Source: Planctomycetaceae bacterium
Lineage (GTDB): Bacteria; Planctomycetota; Planctomycetia; Planctomycetales; Planctomycetaceae
Reading direction: 5' to 3'
Assembly (NCBI GenBank): GCA_013813775.1
Contig: JACCRE010000209.1
Location: forward strand, 1 to 40,751
Length of the DNA stretch: 40,751 bases
This document shows positions 1 to 7,933 of the stretch, one piece after another. A model generated the notes under the pieces. It did not search any database, was not told where the DNA came from, and saw nothing but the letters and a program-made list of their open reading frames with translations. Made by a program: the position numbers and the translations under genes. Numbering within the stretch: the stretch's first letter is position 1; every line of letters begins with the position of its first letter.

Positions 1-125
1 TAGCAGCCCGTTGAAGTATTCAAAATGCCTCGCGACGCGTCTGAGTCATGAGCCGAATTCCCTGCATTTCTCGACATTTGGCTGGTTCGTCGGCCGGTGC
101 CGTCGATTACTTCAACAGGCTGCTA
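1..125. mobile_element. MITE-like element with 21-bp terminal inverted repeats
   Basis: The first 21 bases and the reverse complement of bases 105-125 agree at 19 of 21 positions; both begin TAGCAGCC and continue GTTGAAGTA. The 83 bases between hold no reading frame. Short terminal inverted repeats around a non-coding centre fit a MITE, that is, a non-autonomous derivative of an insertion sequence. The element may start exactly at the window edge, so a left target-site duplication cannot be checked. The alternative is a bidirectional hairpin such as a transcription terminator, but the arms are 83 bases apart and no T tract follows. Confidence 0.6.
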
Positions 126-203
126 GCGCCGAGGCCGTGATACAATCCATCGTGGACGTGGTCGTTCAACAGCTATCAGCATAACGGCCACCCGCGAAAA
201 GTG

Positions 204-587
204 TCATTCCGATATTGAGCACTTCGTTCGAGTCACTTCGTTCAGGTCTCCGAAATCACCAGTCGCATCAGTGCAGACTGTCCAATAGCCACCCGATAGC
301 GAACACTCACAGGTACAGCTACCGCTATTAGTACTCTTTGACCGATAACCATTTGCGGGGTCGGCGGTATCTGTAATGGCTGCCCCATCTTGCATACCAG
401 CACCATGCCCGGTCTTCGCCTGCGGTTTTGTATAAGACCAGCAAAAGGTGAAACCTGAAAAGGAGTCATATTTGGACCATATCTGGGAGCTGTCGCAGCC
501 GTTTTCGCAATCGGCCTGGGCATAGTGGCCGATGCAAACAAGTACTCCGCAAGCGAAAACAGCCAAACCAGTACGTGCCGTCAACAT
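204..587 (-). CDS. Small secreted Cys-rich protein
   Basis: This 127-residue protein starts with a signal peptide: a short basic start (MLTARTG), a hydrophobic stretch to about residue 20, and an Ala-x-Ala site (AQA, residues 23-25). The mature part of about 102 residues has eight cysteines, including DCENGC and a CTCEC cluster, so it is probably disulphide-bonded outside the cytoplasm. An AAGGAG ribosome-binding site lies seven bases before the ATG at 587, which supports the start. It lies 114 bases downstream of a DUF1573 gene on the same strand, and a similar pairing occurs at 13588-15746. I recognise no family and assign no function. It could be a structural peptide, a signal, or a substrate of the neighbouring DUF1573 protein. 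Confidence 0.75.
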   Translation of the reverse strand: MLTARTGLAVFACGVLVCIGHYAQADCENGCDSSQIWSKYDSFSGFTFCWSYTKPQAKTGHGAGMQDGAAITDTADPANGYRSKSTNSGSCTCECSLSGGYWTVCTDATGDFGDLNEVTRTKCSISE

Positions 588-701
588 ACGTCGTCTCCTT
601 TGGAAAACTTCACTCTCGAATCTGGGACGATCGCCCAGTATCCACCATCATTCAACTTCGCGCCTCTGGTAAGTGCCAAGACGATCTATAACCGCAAGCA
701 C

Positions 702-1781
702 CTACCGCTGCGGTCGGACACCAAAATAAGTGACAGTTATTGGAACGACGGTCTCTTCCGCGCCGCCAGATCCAGAACTTGGGGCTGCCACGTGAAACAA
801 GAGTGTCGCATTTTGGATGCCGCTATTACGTGCTGTCTCGGTGACAACATAAGTAATGCTTCCACCGCTCGTCGAAGTGTCCATCGCCCGAACTCTGACT
901 GCGCTCGGAGATTCAATTCTCTTGACCTCGAATGCTCGCCCACTTCGGGAAGCCAGGACGACGTAGTCGCGACCTTCTTCACCGATCTCCAGCACGCCGA
1001 AGTTCACAGTCTCAGGCCAACCGGCAATGTCATCGCGAACGGTGCCGGTGATGGCCAGGTTTCGAGATGGACTCACGTGGCTACCCAAACGTGTGGGTGC
1101 AACTCGTACGGTAAACCTGAACTGCCCGAGCGGGAGTCCTTCCGCCGGCGTCACTTGCAGCCGCCAGCGGCCATCATCGATTTGCGCGAGTTTCGCTTGT
1201 CCCTTCCCTTCGACAACATGGGCTTCGAGATCGTCGAACCGGTAACCCTCATCGAGCGACACATTAACTTCACGTGTCGGTAGAGACTCCCCTTGAATGA
1301 CCTCGTCGCCAAAATCGATCGACGGCTGCGAGAGCTCGATCGGGTTCTTCCGCACCTTGCCCCGCAGCGTCCAGACGGTCCTGTCGCCCGGCGGCTGATG
1401 CGCCAGCAGCGGCAAAAGGTCCACGGCGAACGAGCCTCCGCCGCGGCCGGTGAGGTCTAGTGTCGCGACCAGTGACTTCGTCTCGCCGGGTCCAAGCGTG
1501 AGGCTCTGCGGCGCGACCTGTGTGCAGCCGCAGCCGGTTTTGATCTCGGCGACGTGGATCGGGGTGCCGGTCGGGTTTGAGAGGGTGATCGAGTGCCGAT
1601 ACGCCGGCTGTTCCCAGACGCCGCCGAAGTCGAGGCCGGCTGCGTCGACGACCACGCCCGGCTCAACCGGCGTGCTGCGGGCCAGAGCCAGGCCGATGCC
1701 GGCCCCCACGATGCCGGCCAGGAGCAGCAGGCCGCCGATCAGTTCGATGCGGCCGGAGCGCGAACGCGACAGCGAGGACAT
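702..1781 (-). CDS. DUF1573 domain protein, membrane-anchored
   Basis: This 359-residue protein has one N-terminal membrane helix (about residues 13-34) and then an extracytoplasmic part built of Ig-like beta domains. The first carries the DUF1573 signature: LDFGGVW, ...SITLSNPTGTPIHV..., then GCGCT. Later segments (INFG/VNFG-type strands, FRFTVRV) look like further Ig-like or ASPM/Hydin-type repeats. A GTG eight codons further upstream (1805) is possible. The ATG at 1781 is preferred because GGAGGG lies five bases before it. The gene runs in the same direction as the Cys-rich gene at 204-587. The downstream half (about 702-1280) looks less GC-rich than the upstream half. DUF1573 is widespread in Bacteroidetes and Planctomycetes and its biochemical role is not established. 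Confidence 0.82.
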   Translation of the reverse strand: MSSLSRSRSGRIELIGGLLLLAGIVGAGIGLALARSTPVEPGVVVDAAGLDFGGVWEQPAYRHSITLSNPTGTPIHVAEIKTGCGCTQVAPQSLTLGPGETKSLVATLDLTGRGGGSFAVDLLPLLAHQPPGDRTVWTLRGKVRKNPIELSQPSIDFGDEVIQGESLPTREVNVSLDEGYRFDDLEAHVVEGKGQAKLAQIDDGRWRLQVTPAEGLPLGQFRFTVRVAPTRLGSHVSPSRNLAITGTVRDDIAGWPETVNFGVLEIGEEGRDYVVLASRSGRAFEVKRIESPSAVRVRAMDTSTSGGSITYVVTETARNSGIQNATLLFHVAAPSSGSGGAEETVVPITVTYFGVRPQR

Positions 1782-1951
1782 CGAAGCCCTCCACGACGGT
1801 GTCACCGAACGGCCAGTGCCTGAACAGCCACTGCGAACACGTTCAGTCTCACATCGAGGCCGACGCTAACCCCCCCGGCGAGGAGTGCAAGGCTTTTTTC
1901 TCATTTCCAGGAATTTTCCGCTCTTGCCCGAGTCGAACCGAGCATTCTCGG

Positions 1952-2296
1952 TCAAAGCCTATCCTGCGGCTCCGCACCGTTCGTCGCCGTCCGCGAGAGC
2001 GATTCCGCAACCATCGTATTGCTCTCTGCGTCTCGAAAGCGGTCGCGGTAGTACCAGCGTTCCCACCAGCGAGCACGGCGCAGGTTCGCATCGTCGGCGC
2101 GAATCATATGTTCCTTGCCGCGGCGGGTGCGCAGTTTCAGCCGTCCGTCGGAGAGCGTCTCGGCGACGATCCAATACTTTTCGACGACGTAGCTGTAGCC
2201 CTCGCCTTGCCGGTTCGGCGAAACCTCTTTCGCACGCGGCCCTGGGGCGACGCCATACTTCGGCTTCACATAGACGACCCAATCGCCTGGCTTCAT
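1952..2296 (-). CDS. Conserved small planctomycete protein of unknown function
   Basis: The protein begins MKPGDWVVYVKPKYG and continues with a compact beta-rich region (GYSYVVEKYWIVAETL, RLKLRTRRGKEHMI) ending in a basic, Trp/Arg-rich helix (RRARWWERWYYRDRF). From memory, similar roughly 100-residue proteins occur in many planctomycete genomes without a function. An upstream ATG at 2353 would add 19 residues of low-complexity sequence. The start at 2296 is preferred because the recognisable conserved block begins there, though neither start has a strong ribosome-binding site. A small SH3- or KOW-like fold binding nucleic acid would fit the strand pattern, but this is a guess. About 170 bases without an evident feature separate it from the DUF1573 gene. 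Confidence 0.65.
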   Translation of the reverse strand: MKPGDWVVYVKPKYGVAPGPRAKEVSPNRQGEGYSYVVEKYWIVAETLSDGRLKLRTRRGKEHMIRADDANLRRARWWERWYYRDRFRDAESNTMVAESLSRTATNGAEPQDRL

Positions 2297-2455
2297 GCCT
2301 GTTTCACTTTCCTGAGCGGGGACCGGCGATGATCTGCCGCCCGAAGATCCCATCTAGTCACGGACTGCGTTGAGCCGACCGTCTGAAGTCTTACAATCCT
2401 GCCTTCTTTATCAAATCTTCACAATCCTGATCCTCGTCGTCTCTCCGGAAATTCC

Positions 2456-4138
2456 GTGGAAACCAGCCAATTCCTCCAGATGCTGTTCGGCCTCGTCGGA
2501 GGCCTCGGCATCTTCTTGTTGGGCATGAAGAACATGTCCGACGGAATGCAGGCCGTCGCAGGCCCGAGTCTCCGGCGGATGATCGGAGCCGTCACCGACA
2601 ACCGCTTCCTCGCGACGGCGGTCGGCACGGTCGTGACCTGCGTCGTGCAGTCGAGTTCCATCACGACCGTGATGGTCATCGGCTTCGTGAACAGCGGAGT
2701 CATGCAGTTGATTCAAGGCGCCGGCGTGATCATGGGCGCCAACATCGGCACGACGATCACCGGCTGGATCCTGGTGCTCAAGGTCGGCAAGTACGGCTTG
2801 CCGTTGCTCGGAGCCGCCGCCTTCGGCTACCTGTTCACGAGGTCCGACCGCATTCGCTACTGGGCGATGGCGCTGATGGGCGTGGGCATGGTTTTCTTCG
2901 GACTCGAAGTCATGAAGGACGCCTGCGCCCTCATCGAAGAGATGCCGGACTTCCGCGCCTGGTTCCAGAAGTTCGACGCGGTCAATCATTGGGGCGTCAT
3001 CCGCTGCATTTGCGTGGGCTGCATCATGACGATCCTCGTGCAGTCGTCATCGGCAACGCTGGGGATCACCATCTCGCTCGCGTTCGAAGGCGTCATCTCG
3101 TATCCGACGGCTGCGGCGCTCGTGCTCGGCGAGAACGTCGGCACGACGATCACCGCCTTCCTGGCCTCGCTGGGCACGACGACCAACGCACGCCGGGCCG
3201 CCTACTTTCATGTGCTGTTCAATCTGGTCGGTGTGTGCTGGATCGTGCCGATCTTCTTTCCCTACATCGGCATGATTCAGTGGGCGCTCGGGGGCGACGT
3301 CGGCGCTCCCTCGAGTGCCGGCGGAGACACGACCTACCCGCGCACGACCGCGGCGATCGCGGCGACGCACAGCGTGTTCAACGTGCTCAACACCCTCCTC
3401 TTCCTGCCGTTGATGCCCGCAGTCGTGCGGATGCTCGAACGCGCCGTGCCCGGCAAGCACTTCAAGGAGAAGCCGCATCTCACCGATCTCGATATTCGCA
3501 TGCTGGAGTCCCCCTCGCTGGCCATCGAGCAATCGCGGAAAGAGATTCTGAAGATGGGCGACGGCTGCCGCAAGATGATCGATTGGCTGCGCGCATTGCT
3601 GGAGCGCGACGAATACGACAAGCCGCTCGCCGACAGGCTGAAGCGTCGCGAAGAGGTGCTCGACCGCATGCAAGACGAGGTCGCCGCGTTCGTGACCGAT
3701 CTTTTATCCGGCAACGTGCCGCACGCCGTCGCCGAAGAAGCCCGCGAGCAGCTTCGCATCGCGCATGAGTACGAAGCCACCGGCGACGCGATCGCCGACC
3801 TCTTCAAAACGGACCGTAAGCTGCGCGAAGCAGGTCTGCGCTTCACCGAAAAGCAGCGCACTGGACTGTTTTTGCTCCACGACCGGCTCACCGAGCTTCT
3901 GGGTGCGGTCAACGAGACCATGATCAAGCAGGATCAGGCTGCGAAGACGAAGCTGCTGCCGGCCCGTAAAATCATTCGCGGAGAGATCAAACGGCTGCGG
4001 CGCGAGCACCTCGAAGATCTCTCGACGGGCGAGGTCGCTCCGCAGGTCGGCATGGCCTTCCTGACGGCCCTGTCGGCCTACGGCCGCATTCGCGACCATT
4101 GCCAGAACGTCGCGGAAGCCGTTTCTCGAGAGAAGTAA
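2456..4138 (+). CDS. Na+/phosphate symporter family protein with PhoU-like C-terminus
   Basis: This 560-residue inner-membrane protein belongs to the Na/Pi cotransporter II family (NptA/YjbB-like). Two inverted-repeat transport domains are visible, each with the diagnostic QSSS motif (residues 65-68 and 196-199) followed by Thr/Gly-rich hairpins (GANIGTTIT, GENVGTTIT). After about residue 330 the sequence becomes soluble and helical, with the charged helices of a PhoU-like domain. The likely reaction is sodium-coupled phosphate movement; some bacterial members mainly export phosphate. The start is a GTG with only a weak GGAA upstream. The gene converges on the CHAD gene with a 19-base gap, and that neighbour also points to phosphate or polyphosphate metabolism. 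High confidence in the family, lower in the direction of transport. Confidence 0.9.
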   Translation: METSQFLQMLFGLVGGLGIFLLGMKNMSDGMQAVAGPSLRRMIGAVTDNRFLATAVGTVVTCVVQSSSITTVMVIGFVNSGVMQLIQGAGVIMGANIGTTITGWILVLKVGKYGLPLLGAAAFGYLFTRSDRIRYWAMALMGVGMVFFGLEVMKDACALIEEMPDFRAWFQKFDAVNHWGVIRCICVGCIMTILVQSSSATLGITISLAFEGVISYPTAAALVLGENVGTTITAFLASLGTTTNARRAAYFHVLFNLVGVCWIVPIFFPYIGMIQWALGGDVGAPSSAGGDTTYPRTTAAIAATHSVFNVLNTLLFLPLMPAVVRMLERAVPGKHFKEKPHLTDLDIRMLESPSLAIEQSRKEILKMGDGCRKMIDWLRALLERDEYDKPLADRLKRREEVLDRMQDEVAAFVTDLLSGNVPHAVAEEAREQLRIAHEYEATGDAIADLFKTDRKLREAGLRFTEKQRTGLFLLHDRLTELLGAVNETMIKQDQAAKTKLLPARKIIRGEIKRLRREHLEDLSTGEVAPQVGMAFLTALSAYGRIRDHCQNVAEAVSREK

Positions 4139-4157
4139 GCACGTTGAAGTCGCCATC

Positions 4158-5063
4158 TCAAACGCCGGCCGGCTCGCACTCGTGTAGCCAGACCTTCCAG
4201 TAGTGCCGCAACCTCTGACCGAGCGCGGTCGGCTTCTCCGCATAAACTCGCTGGCCAATGGGTCGCGCCGCGGCCTGCCGCTTGTCTCGCTTGCGATCGA
4301 TTTCGGCGAGCAACGCCACGGCGGCCTCGGGAGCGGCGGCGGCCGATCCGGTGATCGTCTCGTGCAGAACGGCGAGGTCGTGGTCTTCACCCAGCAGCTC
4401 GCTCAATCTTTCAAGCTCGCCCTGACGCGCCTTCATCACCGGCTTCCACACGTCGCGCAAGAGCCGCACATGATACCAGTGGTCCTTGACTCGCTTGCGC
4501 CACTCGTGCCAGTCGAGCACGTCACTTGATTTCAGCGCCTTGCGCATCGCGGTGCGGCCGTCGCGATACGAACGCAACACGCCATCGCCGACGGCGTTGA
4601 AGCCGTTCACATCGACGCGCCACTCATCGATGCGTTCAAGCAGATCGCGCAACTCATCGGCGAACGCCGCGAGCTGTTCTTCAGAGTGGTCGGCGCGCCG
4701 GACCTCGCCCGAGCTTTCGATCAAAGCCGAGCGAAGCGCGTCGAAGTCCGCCCGCTCGCCCGGTCGCTTCTTCACCAGCCCGTCGAACGCGGCCAGCAGC
4801 ACGGCCGCGTCTCGCGATCCCGACAGACGCCTGGCGGCGATACGAATCGCATCTTTCTCGATGCGATACCGGTCGCCGAGGTGCGGCCGGACGAGCCGCA
4901 ACAGGCCGCGCAGCTTCTTTGAACACTTGCGAACGTCGTGGACTCGCATCGCCGCCGGCTGATCGCCGGCCGCGGCCGAAGCCAGCGCCTGTTCCGCCTG
5001 CTCGCGGGCCACGCGACGAACGCCTTCGCCGATCGGCTCACCGCTCTTGAGTCGGTAGCTCAT
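4158..5063 (-). CDS. CHAD domain-containing protein
   Basis: The protein is about 301 residues and all-helical. It carries the repeated CHAD pattern (conserved histidine alpha-helical domain): VHDVRKCSKKLRGLLRLVRP near the N-terminus and WHEWRKRVKDHWYHVRLLRD in the second half. Family knowledge: the basic groove made by these His/Arg/Lys residues binds inorganic polyphosphate, and CHAD proteins often associate with polyphosphate granules or with phosphate genes. No CYTH triphosphatase domain is fused here. A start at 5093 would add ten residues; MSYRLKSGE at 5063 is preferred because it matches the usual start of the family. The facing gene encodes a Na/phosphate transporter, which supports a phosphate-related role. 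Confidence 0.87.
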   Translation of the reverse strand: MSYRLKSGEPIGEGVRRVAREQAEQALASAAAGDQPAAMRVHDVRKCSKKLRGLLRLVRPHLGDRYRIEKDAIRIAARRLSGSRDAAVLLAAFDGLVKKRPGERADFDALRSALIESSGEVRRADHSEEQLAAFADELRDLLERIDEWRVDVNGFNAVGDGVLRSYRDGRTAMRKALKSSDVLDWHEWRKRVKDHWYHVRLLRDVWKPVMKARQGELERLSELLGEDHDLAVLHETITGSAAAAPEAAVALLAEIDRKRDKRQAAARPIGQRVYAEKPTALGQRLRHYWKVWLHECEPAGV

Positions 5064-5229
5064 GCCGTTTCCGTTCACGTCAGTAAGGGCCATCGGGCGT
5101 CGCCTGATGGCACACGCGCACTCACTAAGCGTATCATCACTCCCCTCTTACCGCAGCGGCCCATTTTCGGCGAGCCGTCACGCATCGCCGTCGTCGGTGT
5201 TTTCGATTCGCCGTCACAGGAGAAGAGAG

Positions 5230-6873
5230 ATGAAGTCGCTCGTCGTAGCCTTCCTGTCGCTTCGGTCCCGCAAAAGCCGACACCGCTCCTGCGCCGTCGT
5301 CGAGGCACTCGAAGATCGAACGCTGCTCACCACGGCTGTTGGAACGCACGACATCGAGGTCGTCGGGCGGACGGCGAACGGCGGCTGGTGGGCCAGCGGT
5401 TACGACTTCAGTCAGGATCCGTCGGTGCAAGGCACCGTCGAAAACGCGGCGTTCGCCGTCTGGTCGGCGGACGTCGATTGGCAGCACGTCCGCTTCGGCG
5501 ACTACGACGGCGACGGCCTGAAGGACGTCGCCGGCTTCGACCCCTCGACCGGTTACTGGTGGACGACGCTCTCCGACATGATCGGCTCGACGACCGTGGT
5601 CGGCACGCGTTGGTCGACGGCCACGACCTGGACCGACGTCGGCGTCGTCGATCTCGCTCCCGGCGGCGACCGGGGCGATCAAGGCCATTTCACGAATAAG
5701 AGCGACCTCGTCGGCCGCTCCGCCGACGGCGGCTGGTGGGCCGCCGTCGTGAACGGCGACGGCACGTTTACGAACGCGTTTCTCGGCCACTGGAGCCCGA
5801 ACGCGGGCTGGCGCGATACGCAGTTTCTCGACATCAACAACGACGGCGCGACCGATATCGTTTCACGAAACGCGGCGGGAGGCTGGTGGGGGCTCGTCAG
5901 TCGCGGCGCGGTGATCGCCTATGACACGGTGCGGCTCGGCGGCTGGAGTCCGACCGCCGGCTGGCAAGACACGCTCGTCGCACAGAACTTCTTTCGGGAC
6001 GGCGACGACGCGATCCTCGGTCGCGCCTCCGACGGAGCCTGGTGGGCGCTCGACTTCGCCGCCGACGGCTCGGCGACGAATCGCTACGTCACCAGTTGGA
6101 ACGAAGCGGCCGATTGGACGAACGTCGTTGCGGCCGATCTCGACGGCGACGGACGCGACGAGGTCGTGGGCCAAACCGCCGACGGTGAATGGTGGCGGAT
6201 CGTCGCGGCGACTGCGCCGTCCGAATTCATCGGCTGGGAGCCTCCAGCCAATAATGTTCGCGTCTCCCACGACGTCACGAACGCCCTTTACGTGACGCAC
6301 CGTGCCTTTGACGCCGTCGTCGATGCGATTCTGTCGCGCGACGACAGCGGGTACTGGTGGGCTTCAGTGCTTGCTCCCGATACGAAGCAGTTTCAGCGGA
6401 CGCTCGTCGGGGCATGGGATGAAAGCGCCGGCTGGCGAGATGTCGCCGCGGCTCGCGTGAGCCGGGTGCCGGTGTGGGAAGTCCAGACCGGAACGCTTCA
6501 TACCGTGAAGATCTTCGGCCATCGGGCGGGGACGACGGTGACGGTCGAAGGCCGCGTCGATTGGCTTCCCGTATCGGGGGCAATGCACACGGTGACGGTG
6601 CACTACGCCGTCCCGACAACGGGTTTCTCGCGCGATTACACGTTCACGGCGTTCCCCGGCAAGGTCTCCTTCGCCTCGTGGCAATTCGAGTTCACCGGTC
6701 ACATCGGCAACGACGATTACCGCCCCATCACCGCGCTAGGACCGTCGATCGCGCATGGCAACGCCGGTAACGACACGCTCGACGGCCGCAACAACGGTTC
6801 TATGGACCAACTCTTCGGCGGCGACGGTCTCGACGTGCTGTTGGGCGATCCGGAAGACGTGCTGGTGCAGTGA
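5230..6873 (+). CDS. Secreted FG-GAP-like protein with seven GxWW repeats
   Basis: This 547-residue protein starts at an ATG preceded by AGGAGAAG. The N-terminus is short and basic, followed by EALEDRTLL (residues 25-33), a planctomycete-type variant of the LEPRxLL motif seen at the start of large exported proteins. Seven repeats of about 50-59 residues follow. Each has a G-x-WW element (WW at 53, 110, 169, 219, 271, 321, 376) and most have a W(S/N/D)xxxxW segment plus a calcium-type acidic loop such as DYDGDG, DINNDG or DLDGDG. This is the pattern of FG-GAP/VCBS blades, and seven copies would close a beta-propeller. The C-terminus has RTX-like glycine/aspartate turns (GNAGNDTLDG, FGGDGLDVLLGD). 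The likely role is extracellular adhesion or binding; the ligand is unknown. Confidence 0.82.
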   Translation: MKSLVVAFLSLRSRKSRHRSCAVVEALEDRTLLTTAVGTHDIEVVGRTANGGWWASGYDFSQDPSVQGTVENAAFAVWSADVDWQHVRFGDYDGDGLKDVAGFDPSTGYWWTTLSDMIGSTTVVGTRWSTATTWTDVGVVDLAPGGDRGDQGHFTNKSDLVGRSADGGWWAAVVNGDGTFTNAFLGHWSPNAGWRDTQFLDINNDGATDIVSRNAAGGWWGLVSRGAVIAYDTVRLGGWSPTAGWQDTLVAQNFFRDGDDAILGRASDGAWWALDFAADGSATNRYVTSWNEAADWTNVVAADLDGDGRDEVVGQTADGEWWRIVAATAPSEFIGWEPPANNVRVSHDVTNALYVTHRAFDAVVDAILSRDDSGYWWASVLAPDTKQFQRTLVGAWDESAGWRDVAAARVSRVPVWEVQTGTLHTVKIFGHRAGTTVTVEGRVDWLPVSGAMHTVTVHYAVPTTGFSRDYTFTAFPGKVSFASWQFEFTGHIGNDDYRPITALGPSIAHGNAGNDTLDGRNNGSMDQLFGGDGLDVLLGDPEDVLVQ

Positions 6874-6894
6874 CGCCGCCTCGCGCCAGCGTTA

Positions 6895-7251
6895 TCACTC
6901 CTTCGACTTCGACGTGCTCTTCGACTCGGAGGACTTCGATTCGGCCTTCTTCTCCGGCTTCGATTCGCTTTTGCCGCCTTCGCTCTTGCCACCCTCGGAT
7001 TTCCCGCCGTCGGATTTCCCGCCGTCGGATTTCCCGCCGTCGGCCTTGGCGGCCTTCTTGTAGGAGTCGCTGCGGTAGTCGGTGATGTAGAAGCCCGAGC
7101 CTTTGAAGAGCAGGCCGGCGCCGGGGCCGATCACCCGCTCGGCCTTCGCCTTCTTGCACTCGGGACACTTCTTCGTGGGTTCCGAGGTGATCGACTGGAA
7201 CTCCTCCCACTTATGGAGGCACGCCTTGCAACGATAATCGTAAGTCGGCAT
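6895..7251 (-). CDS. FmdB-type zinc-ribbon protein with GGKS repeat tail
   Basis: The protein has 118 residues. Residues 1-60 form the FmdB regulatory-protein zinc ribbon: MPTYDYRCKAC, a second CPEC pair, then GSGFYITDYR, typical of the family. The C-terminal half is low-complexity and hydrophilic: five GGKS repeats with D or E spacers, then a Lys/Ser/Glu tail. FmdB-like proteins are common but poorly characterised; roles in transcription or as small metal-binding accessory proteins have been suggested. The gene is the last of a run with dnaJ and grpE (58 bases after grpE), so it is probably co-transcribed with the chaperone genes. Its tail is encoded by a tandem 15-bp repeat and may vary in length between strains. 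Confidence 0.85.
   Translation of the reverse strand: MPTYDYRCKACLHKWEEFQSITSEPTKKCPECKKAKAERVIGPGAGLLFKGSGFYITDYRSDSYKKAAKADGGKSDGGKSDGGKSEGGKSEGGKSESKPEKKAESKSSESKSTSKSKE
6970..7042. repeat. Tandem 15-bp repeat inside the fmdB-like gene
   Basis: Near-identical 15-base units with core GGATTTCCCGCCGTC run in tandem, three nearly perfect and the outer ones diverged. They encode the GGKS(D/E) pentapeptide array on the minus strand. The unit length is a multiple of three, so copy-number change would keep the frame. There are no unique spacers, so this is not a CRISPR array. Confidence 0.8.
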
Positions 7252-7309
7252 ATGCTTGATTGTGCTGTCGAAAACGTTTCGAAGCCACCGACCGCGTCGG
7301 TGGGAGAAC

Positions 7310-7864
7310 TCACCCTTGCTCCGGCGGAGCCACCGCCACGATCACCTTGCTCGGACGCAACACCCGATCGTGCAGCGTGTAGCCGCGTTCCACCTCTTGC
7401 AGGACCGTCATCGGCGGATGCTCGGCCGACGGCACCTGCGTGAGGGCATCGTGTCGGTTGGGATCGAACGCCTCGCCTTCGCTGGCGATCGGCTTCACCG
7501 CGTGCGCGGCCAGGGCGTCGTCGATTTGTTTGAGCACCATCTCGACGCCGCGGATGAGATCATCGGCGTTGCCGCTTGCACTCGCCACCTGCACCGCACG
7601 ACGGAGGTTGTCGAACGCCGGCAGCAGATCCTTCGCCAGCGGCAGCACGCGATACCGCGCATCGTCTTCACGCTCGCGACTCACGCGACGCCGATAGTTT
7701 TCGAGCTCGGCCTGCGTCCGCAAGGCGAGATTGTAGTTCTCGTCGCGCTCGACCCGCGTCGCTTCGAGCTGCTCGGCGAGCGACGCGACTTCGGGCGAAG
7801 CCTGTGGCTCTCCCGATTCGCCTTCGGCGTTCGGATCGTCTTGTTCTTCTGGCTCTTCAGTCAT
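7310..7864 (-). CDS. grpE: Nucleotide exchange factor GrpE
   Basis: This 184-residue protein is the usual length for GrpE, the nucleotide exchange factor that releases ADP from the chaperone DnaK. An acidic disordered start (MTEEPEEQDDPN) is followed by a long coiled coil (AEQLEATRVERDENYNLALRTQAELENYRRRV) and the family signature around LPAFDNLRRA, GVEMVLKQIDDAL and GEAFDPNRHDAL. The C-terminal beta domain ends GYTLHDRVLRPSKVIVA, close to the family consensus. It lies 69 bases after dnaJ and before the fmdB-like gene on the same strand. No dnaK is in the window. Confidence 0.95.
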   Translation of the reverse strand: MTEEPEEQDDPNAEGESGEPQASPEVASLAEQLEATRVERDENYNLALRTQAELENYRRRVSREREDDARYRVLPLAKDLLPAFDNLRRAVQVASASGNADDLIRGVEMVLKQIDDALAAHAVKPIASEGEAFDPNRHDALTQVPSAEHPPMTVLQEVERGYTLHDRVLRPSKVIVAVAPPEQG

Positions 7865-7933
7865 GGTTTTGTAGGCGAGCGGCAGGCGTCAACTTGCCGG
7901 TGCTTTGGATCGGATCGGTCACTTGAGCGAGTT

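Noticed and set aside
6970-7042. CRISPR-like short repeat array
   Set aside because: The repeats are 15 bp, directly adjacent without spacers and lie inside a coding gene.
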